Shown here: piece after piece, positions 1-6,466 of the stretch
Position numbering within the stretch: position 1 is the stretch's first letter
Layout: the number at the start of each line of letters is the position of its first letter
From: Candidatus Poribacteria bacterium
GTDB taxonomy: Bacteria; Poribacteria; WGA-4E; WGA-3G
Direction of reading: 5' to 3'
NCBI GenBank assembly: GCA_022820835.1
Contig: JAJEET010000130.1
Span: forward strand, 81,705-145,704
Length of the DNA stretch: 64,000 nt
The notes under the pieces: generated by a model
Told to the model about the DNA's origin: nothing
Seen by the model: the letters and a program-made list of their open reading frames with translations, nothing else
Database searches by the model: none
Made by a program: the position numbers and the translations under genes

Positions 1-1
1 A

Positions 2-421
2 GCCGACCTTGTCCGACACCTTGATATATGGATTCACGATGCTGATTATCCTGTGTTTATGTGGCATGTCAATGGAAACGTCGGACGGATTGAGGGTAAA
101 ACTATTGTTGCTGATGGTGAGTGGCACCACATCGCCAAAATCTATGATGGCAAAAACGTTCAGATGTTCGTTGATGGGAAATTGGAGGGCGAGGAACCGA
201 GTGGCGGCGCATTGGATACAAGTGAATCGCCTATATGGATAGGCGCACGTCCCGGCGATGTCGCAGCAACAGGACTTTTCGACGAGGTCGGATTTTTTAC
301 CGAGGCTCTCTCTGAAGACGAACTTAACGATGTTATGGATAATGGGTTGGCTGACTATGCTGCTGTTGAGGCAGCTGGAAAAGCGACAACAATTTGGGCA
401 TTCTTGAAAACCAAAAAATAG
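2..421 (+). CDS. LamG-like (concanavalin-fold) protein, C-terminal part, cut by window start
   Basis: The frame is open from the first bases of the window, so the 5' end lies outside; 139 residues are visible. The segment with DGEWHHIAKIYDGKNVQMFVDGKLEG and a later GLFDEVGFFTEALSEDEL is typical of the last strands of LamG/laminin-G-like jelly-roll domains, where a pattern of W-H-x-(I/V)-A, an internal D-G-K turn and a final D-E-V..ALS-x-x-E-(I/L) is common. Such domains bind carbohydrate or other extracellular ligands, but no ligand can be named here. The protein ends with a short tail (AVEAAGKATTIWAFLK) that recurs in two other secreted proteins of this window at 44669 and 55021. Probably exported; the signal peptide would lie upstream of the window. 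Confidence 0.75.
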   Translation, partial: ADLVRHLDIWIHDADYPVFMWHVNGNVGRIEGKTIVADGEWHHIAKIYDGKNVQMFVDGKLEGEEPSGGALDTSESPIWIGARPGDVAATGLFDEVGFFTEALSEDELNDVMDNGLADYAAVEAAGKATTIWAFLKTKK

Positions 422-489
422 CAGGCATACACCTTTTCTCGATGGTGGGTTAGGTCCCTGTGCTGTAGTAGAAACGGAGAACACACATT

Positions 490-1908
490 ATGCAAATGCA
501 CGTGGGTGGCGAATGGATTGATAAATCCAATAAAATTGACGTACTGAGCCCCTTCGACGGTTCGGTTGTTGATACTGTTCCCAGAGGCGATGCAAGCGAC
601 GTTGAGACTGCTATTCAAACCGCAGAACGCGGCGCGAAAATCATGGCAGGCATGACCGGCTATGAACGCTATGAAATCCTACGGAAAGTGGCGGATTTGA
701 TGGTCGAGCGCGCCGATGAACTCGCCGAAGTTATCACACGTGAGGAAGGCAAAATCTTAGCGGAGGCGACGGTTGAAGCGACACGCGCCTCTGAAATCAT
801 CGCGCTTTCCGCAGAAGAGGCGAAGCGATTAACTGGCGAAACAATCCCACTTGAAGGCGCACCCGGTGTCAAGGGTAGACTCGGTTTCACCGTACGTATG
901 CCGTGCGGTATCGTTGCCGGTATTAGTCCATTCAACTTCCCGCTACACCTCGTCTGCCACAAAGCCGGTCCCGCAATCGCTGGCGGCAACGCGATTATCA
1001 TCAAACCTGCAACGGATACACCGCTCTCCGCCTTGAAACTCGTTGAACTCTTTTTAGAAGCAGGCACACCCCCTGAAGCGATTCAGTGTGTAACGGGACC
1101 CGGCGGCGAAATCGGAGATACGCTCTGTGCAGACCCACGCGTCCGAAAAATTACTTTTACCGGCAGCCGTGATGTCGGAGAACATATCTGTAAGGTTGCT
1201 GGGTTGAAGCGTGTCACGATGGAACTCGGATCGAACTCCCCGCTCATCGTTATGCCTGATGCCGACCCTGAGAAAGTCGCACGGGCCGCAGCTGCCTCGG
1301 GGTATTCCAACGCAGGACAGGTCTGTATCTCAACGCAGCGCGTCATCGCACACGAGAAAATCTACGGCGATTTCTTAGATGCATTCCAGGCAGAAGTCGC
1401 CCAAATCAGCACCGGCGACCCGCTCGCGGAAGGCACACGGATGGGACCCATGATCCGAGAAGGTGATGCTACCCGCGTCGCCGAATGGATTCAGGAAGCC
1501 GTCTCCGATGGCGCAGAGCTCCTCACCGGCGGTGAGAAACATGACCAATTTGTTTCACCTGCCATCCTCGCCAACGTCAAACCGGAAATGAAAATCTCCT
1601 GTGACGAGGTGTTCGGACCGGCTGTCGGTGTGACGCGGGTCAACGACATTGACGAGGCGATCGCACTCGCCAACGATACAAATTATGGATTGAGTGCCGC
1701 GATATTCACCCAGAACATCGATTGGGCAATGAAGTTCGTCCGCGAGGTCGAATCTGGAAATCTGATGGTGAACTGGGGTACACAATGGCGTGCGGACTTG
1801 ATGCCGTACGGTGGTGTCAAAGAGAGCGGCATGGGCAAAGAGGGACCGAAGTACGCTATAGAAGAGATGACCGAATTGAAGATGGCTATCTTCCATTTAG
1901 ATGGTTAG
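490..1908 (+). CDS. NAD(P)-dependent aldehyde dehydrogenase
   Basis: A 472-residue protein of normal length for the aldehyde dehydrogenase superfamily, which oxidises aldehydes to acids with NAD(P)+. Visible landmarks are the FNFPLHLVCHKAGPAIAGGNA cofactor-entry region near residue 145, FTGSRDVGEHI (the G-S-x-x-x-G nucleotide loop), VTMELGSNSP holding the general-base Glu, and NAGQVCISTQRV with the catalytic Cys near residue 278. The ending VKESGMGKEGPKYAIEEMTE is also typical. ELGSN replaces the commoner ELGGK, as in several lactaldehyde and sulfolactaldehyde-type members, so the substrate is uncertain. The ATG is preceded by a purine-rich ACGGAGAA. The gene stands alone and is followed by a good intrinsic terminator. 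Confidence 0.92.
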   Translation: MQMHVGGEWIDKSNKIDVLSPFDGSVVDTVPRGDASDVETAIQTAERGAKIMAGMTGYERYEILRKVADLMVERADELAEVITREEGKILAEATVEATRASEIIALSAEEAKRLTGETIPLEGAPGVKGRLGFTVRMPCGIVAGISPFNFPLHLVCHKAGPAIAGGNAIIIKPATDTPLSALKLVELFLEAGTPPEAIQCVTGPGGEIGDTLCADPRVRKITFTGSRDVGEHICKVAGLKRVTMELGSNSPLIVMPDADPEKVARAAAASGYSNAGQVCISTQRVIAHEKIYGDFLDAFQAEVAQISTGDPLAEGTRMGPMIREGDATRVAEWIQEAVSDGAELLTGGEKHDQFVSPAILANVKPEMKISCDEVFGPAVGVTRVNDIDEAIALANDTNYGLSAAIFTQNIDWAMKFVREVESGNLMVNWGTQWRADLMPYGGVKESGMGKEGPKYAIEEMTELKMAIFHLDG

Positions 1909-1919
1909 TAGATTTTGAC

Positions 1920-1952
1920 AACGGGTGGATCTGGACATCCGCCCGTTCTTTT
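1920..1952 (+). terminator. Intrinsic terminator after the aldehyde dehydrogenase
   Basis: AACGGG-T-GGAT pairs with ATCC-G-CCCGTT around a 6-nt loop, followed by CTTTT. The position 12 nt after the stop codon fits a Rho-independent terminator. Its end touches the stop codon of the convergent minus-strand gene. Confidence 0.7.
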
Positions 1953-2556
1953 ATGCCTTTTGTGCCACCATGCCAGCGAGGATACCGAGGATTTTGTCGC
2001 ACCGCTCAATTGTGTAAGCTGCCATGTCAAGTTGAAGTTTCTTTTCCTCCAACTTAAGAAATATCCACTCTATACCTGACGTGGTAGTACCATAGACACA
2101 AGGAATATCATTCCCTTGTTCGGCATTAAAACGTTGAGCGGCAACCATTTCTGCAACACACTGCCCCAGCCCCGCTGTCAAATTATCCCTTTTCGCTTCA
2201 ACAAGGATAATAGCTGGTGCCTCCAAATGAAATTGGGAGGACGACAGGCTCACCAAAAAATCACAGACCCCCGTTAAGCCGTTTTCGGCATCAACATTAA
2301 AGTCAATCCCAGAAAAAAAACTGATGCCACGGTTGAAATGCTCCCAGAGTTCAACCAGCACTGCAGAGACAATCAGTTCTGATTTTGCCTTCTCAGTGCC
2401 CATAGCGAAAGCTAATGGGACATTCCGCTCCAGTGTTGTGGTAAGATGTGCACTCGGAACCACCGGTTCTACGTCAGAAAAAATGCCCGCAGCATTAACT
2501 TCTTCAAGGTGAAATGCTTTTTTCACTGTTTCTAAGGTCCAATCGCTATATGCCAT
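1951..2556 (-). CDS. PD-(D/E)XK nuclease-like hypothetical protein
   Basis: A 201-residue protein with no signal peptide or membrane segment. The centre contains GVCDFLVSL, then about 20 residues later IILVEAKRDNL and then GLGQCVAEMVAAQRF. An Asp, an E-x-K and a following helix carrying a Gln is the arrangement of the restriction-endonuclease-like PD-(D/E)XK fold. Similar small proteins are common in cyanobacteria and other environmental bacteria, generally without known function; they may be nucleases or inactive relatives. The start ATG has a weak CAGGT upstream. It converges with the aldehyde dehydrogenase and is flanked upstream by a palindromic repeat. Fold assignment is inference from the motif spacing. 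Confidence 0.6.
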   Translation of the reverse strand: MAYSDWTLETVKKAFHLEEVNAAGIFSDVEPVVPSAHLTTTLERNVPLAFAMGTEKAKSELIVSAVLVELWEHFNRGISFFSGIDFNVDAENGLTGVCDFLVSLSSSQFHLEAPAIILVEAKRDNLTAGLGQCVAEMVAAQRFNAEQGNDIPCVYGTTTSGIEWIFLKLEEKKLQLDMAAYTIERCDKILGILAGMVAQKA

Positions 2557-2581
2557 CTGTGATACCTGTGTTCGTTAAAGA

Positions 2582-2627
2582 GCTGGCGAGGTTTCTTAGG
2601 AGTACCGAAGTAAAACACCTCGCCAGC
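2582..2627. repeat. Palindromic repeat (GCTGGCGAG family)
   Basis: GCTGGCGAGGT at 2582-2592 is the perfect inverse complement of ACCTCGCCAGC at 2617-2627, around a 24-nt loop. It lies between two minus-strand genes and has no T-tract. A second palindrome with the same GCTGGCGA/TCGCCAGC ends lies at 53822-53848, so it is better described as a dispersed palindrome than as a dedicated terminator. Confidence 0.6.
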
Positions 2628-2645
2628 AATGAATTTTAGTATAAT

Positions 2646-4718
2646 CTACTCTTCCTCTTCTTGTTTCGCAGCAGCGACGACCTTCTGCATCACATCGTCG
2701 GGGGCGATTTCGTAGTGCGAGAATTCCATAATAAAGGTGCCACGTGCACTCGTCATCGACTTGAGATCTGCTGAATACCGGAGCATCTCCGAATGTGGAA
2801 TATTCGCCTGAATTACTTGCTTTTTCCCGATCTGCTCGACACCCATCACCTGTCCACGTCGTCCATTCAGATCACCGATGATATTACCCATAAACTGTTC
2901 CGGCACCGTAATTGTAACGTTCATGATCGGTTCAAGCAATCCCGGATCGGCTTGTTCCGATGCGGCAGAAAACGCAAGCGAACCAGCAATCTGGAACGCC
3001 ATATCCGAAGAATCCACAGGGTGATGTTTACCGTCGTAGAGATCGATTTGAACATCGACGACGGGGAAACCGGCAATTAAGCCTCTATCCATCCGTTCGC
3101 GGATGCCTTTTTCCACCGCTGGGATATAGTTGCGCGGAATTGAACCACCGACAATGTTGTTGACGAACTCAAACCCTTCACCGCGTTGCAATGGGGCAAT
3201 GTTAATCCAGACATCGCCAAACTGCCCTCTTCCACCCGATTGACGTTTGTGCCGTCCTTGGACCTTCTGGACGTTCCGACGTATCGTTTCCCGATATGCG
3301 ATCTTCGGCGGTGATACCTCTGTCTCAACACCGAATTTGTCTGCCATCCGTTCGCGGTTGACCGTGATGTGCAGGTCACCGAGTCCTGAGACAAGCAACT
3401 GCTTCGTGACATCGTTACGTTCAATCCTAAACGCTGGATCCTCTTCAGACATCCGGGTGAGCGAAGTCATTAATTTTTCATCATCACCTTCACGTGTTGG
3501 ACGAATAGCGTAAGAGAGCACTGAATTCGGGAAATCAACGCCTACAAGTTTAATGGATGCGTCTCTATCGCAGAGCGTATCGCCGGTATGCGTTTCGGCA
3601 AGCTTGGTGAGCGCACCGATATCACCGGCTTCAACCTGTGGTGTGCTGATTGGGTTTTTACCGTTCATGAAGGTCGTTTTGCCGAGGCGCTCGACCTGTC
3701 CGCGCGTCGAATTGCTGACCTGCGTATCTGCTCGCAACGTACCAGAATAGACTCGGAAAAAACTTAATTGTCCAGCAAACGGGTCTGCTATCGATTTGAA
3801 AACGACAGCGGACATCGGGGCATCTGGCGACGGTTCACGAGTTTCCTCTTCATCCTCAACGCTTTTAACCGCGCCGACATCGACTGGCGATGGGCAACCG
3901 CTTATGAGCATATCCATCAATTGTTGCACACCGACATTGCTCAAGGCTGCACCACAGAGCACAGGGGTGAACTGGTTTTCAGAGATACCGAGTTTCAAAC
4001 CGTTCTGAATTTCCTCTTCCGTGAGTTCTCCTTCAAAAAATTTCTCAATGAGTTCGTCATCACTTTCTGCTGCGACTTCAACGAGTGCTTCGCGGGTCTC
4101 TTCAGCCTGCGCCTCTAATTCTGATGGAATTTCGGCTTTTGAGGCTCGCTTATTGCCATCGGGTTGTAAGTAAGCCGCCATCTGTATGACATCAACGACA
4201 CCTGCGAAATTGTCCTCTTTCCCAATCGGAAGTTGAATCGGAACTGCCCGGGTCTCTAAAATTTCTTCGATGCTCGCAAGCGCGTTTTCAAAATTGGCGT
4301 TTTCTTTGTCCATTTTATTAATTAAAATGAGACGGGGGAGCTGATATATGTCCGCGATCTCCCATACCTTTTCAGTGCCGCCTTCAACACCCGTTGTTGC
4401 ATCGACGACAACGATGACAGCGTCGGCAATTCGAAGTACGCTGTAGAGGTCCCCATAAAAATCCTCTGCACCCGGGGTATCAATTAGATTTAGTTTGTGT
4501 CCTTCCCATTCTGCGATACAGACGGAACAGTTGAGAGTTGTTTTACGTGTTATCTCATCAGCGGCATAGTCTGCTGCAGAAGTTCCACTATCAACGGCAC
4601 CCATACGCTCAATGGCACCACCGTTGTAAAGCATCGCTTCAACGAGCGATGTTTTGCCTGCTCCTGAATGCGCAATAATGGCAATGTTCCGGATTTCGTC
4701 GGTCCTGTATTGTTTCAT
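2646..4718 (-). CDS. Elongation factor G-like translational GTPase (EF-G paralogue)
   Basis: 690 residues with the full EF-G architecture: GTPase domain with P-loop AHSGAGKT (residues 15-22), DTPGAEDF (G3) and NKMDKEN (G4), then domain II (VFKSIADPFAGQLSFFRVYSG), domains III-IV (GRHKRQSGGRGQFGDVWI) and domain V (GDLNGRRGQVMGVEQ). The P-loop AHSGAGKT, rather than AHIDAGKT, is typical of the FusA2/EF-G-like paralogues, not of canonical FusA. No str-operon neighbours (rpsL, rpsG, tufA) are present, which agrees with a paralogue. Role in translocation, recycling or stress is not resolved by sequence. GGAGA lies upstream of the ATG at a rather long distance of about 14 nt. Confidence 0.9.
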   Translation of the reverse strand: MKQYRTDEIRNIAIIAHSGAGKTSLVEAMLYNGGAIERMGAVDSGTSAADYAADEITRKTTLNCSVCIAEWEGHKLNLIDTPGAEDFYGDLYSVLRIADAVIVVVDATTGVEGGTEKVWEIADIYQLPRLILINKMDKENANFENALASIEEILETRAVPIQLPIGKEDNFAGVVDVIQMAAYLQPDGNKRASKAEIPSELEAQAEETREALVEVAAESDDELIEKFFEGELTEEEIQNGLKLGISENQFTPVLCGAALSNVGVQQLMDMLISGCPSPVDVGAVKSVEDEEETREPSPDAPMSAVVFKSIADPFAGQLSFFRVYSGTLRADTQVSNSTRGQVERLGKTTFMNGKNPISTPQVEAGDIGALTKLAETHTGDTLCDRDASIKLVGVDFPNSVLSYAIRPTREGDDEKLMTSLTRMSEEDPAFRIERNDVTKQLLVSGLGDLHITVNRERMADKFGVETEVSPPKIAYRETIRRNVQKVQGRHKRQSGGRGQFGDVWINIAPLQRGEGFEFVNNIVGGSIPRNYIPAVEKGIRERMDRGLIAGFPVVDVQIDLYDGKHHPVDSSDMAFQIAGSLAFSAASEQADPGLLEPIMNVTITVPEQFMGNIIGDLNGRRGQVMGVEQIGKKQVIQANIPHSEMLRYSADLKSMTSARGTFIMEFSHYEIAPDDVMQKVVAAAKQEEEE

Positions 4719-4811
4719 ACGTCCAAAAAATTCTCCTTTTACTGTTAACCATACGGAATAGAGCGAGCTATGCCGTTGAAGTTACATCTTAACACTATGC
4801 AACAAAAAAGT

Positions 4812-4828
4812 CAAGAAAATATTTCTTG
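4812..4828. other. Short dyad upstream of the EF-G-like gene
   Basis: CAAGAAA-ATA-TTTCTTG is a perfect 7-bp dyad about 95 bp upstream of the EF-G-like start, within the 314-bp divergent region 4719-5032. It could be an operator, but nothing else in the sequence confirms this. Confidence 0.25.
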
Positions 4829-4964
4829 GAAACCGATTGCTTGGCGTTGCCTTTGAAGTGGATGAAATGGGGCCTGTGATGAGGCAGTGTCACATCGTTT
4901 TCGAGGTGTGGATACTATATGCGAAGCCTACAAGCGAAGTATCGCGGTTACTCTGCAAGAATAT

Positions 4965-4995
4965 CTGACAAGGGATGCTGGATTTAAGGTATAAT
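4965..4995 (+). promoter_or_regulatory. Candidate sigma-70 promoter for the DUF423 gene
   Basis: A perfect TATAAT at 4990-4995 has CTGACA at 4965-4970 upstream. The 19-bp spacer is longer than optimal, so the -10 is more convincing than the -35. It lies 38 bp before the ATG at 5033, which has a strong GAAGGAGAT ribosome-binding site. Confidence 0.5.
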
Positions 4996-5032
4996 TGATT
5001 GTAATGATGATAAATTCCTGAAGGAGATATCT

Positions 5033-5404
5033 ATGCAAAATCTATTCTTCGCACTCGGCTCAGGGTTGAGCCTGCTTGGGGTTGCGTTTGGGGCGTTTGG
5101 GGCGCATACACTAAAATCAAAACTCGCACCAGAGATGCTTGAGACATTTGAAATTGCTGTCCGGTATCAGATGTACCACAGCCTCGGACTCCTCGCTGCG
5201 GCGTGGGCGGTATCGCAATGGCAGAATCAACTTACAACTGCATCGGGATGGTGTTTTCTCGCTGGCATCCTAATCTTTTCGGGGAGCCTTTACGTGCTGA
5301 GTCTCACAGGGATTCGTTGGCTCGGTGCGATTACACCTATCGGTGGGTTAGCATTTATTGTCGGTTGGGGCTGCCTGACTATCGCTGCGATCCGCGGCGG
5401 ATGA
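5033..5404 (+). CDS. DUF423 family small integral membrane protein
   Basis: A 123-residue hydrophobic protein with four predicted membrane spans. The N-terminus GVAFGAFGAHTLKSKL followed by the central RYQMYHSLGLLAA is the signature of the DUF423 (YgdD) family, and length is exactly as expected. The molecular function of this family is not established. It reads alone on the plus strand, between the divergent EF-G-like gene and a convergent disrupted propeller gene. The start follows GAAGGAGATATCT, a strong ribosome-binding site. Confidence 0.9.
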   Translation: MQNLFFALGSGLSLLGVAFGAFGAHTLKSKLAPEMLETFEIAVRYQMYHSLGLLAAAWAVSQWQNQLTTASGWCFLAGILIFSGSLYVLSLTGIRWLGAITPIGGLAFIVGWGCLTIAAIRGG

Positions 5405-5456
5405 AATTGGTTGGCAAAGTCCATCCACTGGATAGACAGCCACGTTTTCGATGCTC

Positions 5457-6460
5457 CTATGGTGAAAGGGACACCGCAATGCCGAGAGTTAGTATACTGT
5501 CCGTGACGACATCTTCAACGTTTGAACCGTCGAGGTTGGCACGCTGAACCTTATATTTATGCGGAAGTGTCCAGTATATTTTCCCACCCGAAATGTCTAA
5601 GGCAATACCGATCGGACTATCCGCATAATATATTTTTAGATTTAAAATATCGAACGGAATACTCATGGCAGTACCGATCAGTCTACCGTATCTAACAAAG
5701 AGTGTCTTGAAATTTGAACCATCGAGATTCGCACACTGAAGTTTACCGCTGAATTCATCTGCCCAATAAATCTTATTTCCATCCAAGTCCAGAGCGATGC
5801 CGTTTGGACCCAGTAAATCAGTGATAATGTCTTCAACGTCTGAACCGTCGAGGTTCGCACGTTGAATCTTACCCGCACCAAGGTCTGCCCAGTACATTTT
5901 ACCATTGTGAACATCCAAGGCGATGCCACGTGGACTTTTCAAACCAGTGATGATGTCTTCAACGTCTGCACCATCAAGGTTGGCGCGTTGAATCTTGTTT
6001 GTCGCAGCATTCCAGACCGTCCAGTACATCTTATTTCCGTCAATATCCAGTGTAATGCCTTCCTTTCTTCCTTCACTGGGCGGAATAAGTTCCTCTACGT
6101 TTGAACCGTCCAAGTTGGCACGTTGGATCTTACAGCCACTCGTCCAGTATATCTGCCCGCCAGAAATGTCTAATGCTATATCAATTGGCGTGCATGCGTC
6201 CGTAACGAGGTCTTCAATATCTGAGTTACCGGAGTGAATGCGTCGAATTCTATCGGATCTGTTTGTCCAATAGATGAGTACATCGTGGGGGGTTTTGCTT
6301 GGGTGTTTCTTTGAGGTGACCTCGTCCCTACAACAGATGGTTCTTCAGGTAATATGTCCTGTGACATTTTCTCGTCTTCCTCGTAACCAACGAAAAAGAC
6401 GAAAAAACCGACACATCCAATTCCAATTAAGGCGATAGCAAGTATCACTTTTTTTACCAT
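5457..6460 (-). pseudogene. Exported YWTD beta-propeller protein, frameshifted
   Basis: The N-terminal part starts at 6460 with MVKKVILAIALIGIGCVGFF, a membrane anchor or signal segment, and runs to a stop near 6176. The LRP-type YWTD propeller reads in a different frame. That frame is open from 6344 to 5457 and already shows DVLIYWTNRSDRIRRI just after 6285, followed by repeated units of the form IALD..GGKIYWT..KIQRANLDGS. The two frames exchange at the run AAAACCCCCC (minus strand, 6296-6287). One extra base there would join anchor, linker and at least six propeller repeats into one protein of about 330 residues. Either the gene is broken or the homopolymer is miscalled. YWTD propellers normally mediate protein contacts; no partner can be named. 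A downstream-only product starting at 6113 would lack the signal. Confidence 0.7.
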
Positions 6461-6466
6461 AATTCA

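Noticed and set aside
6287..6296. Programmed -1 frameshifting in the YWTD gene
   Set aside because: The run AAAACCCCCC does not form a standard X-XXY-YYZ slippery heptamer in the zero frame, and no clear downstream pseudoknot was seen; plain indel is simpler.
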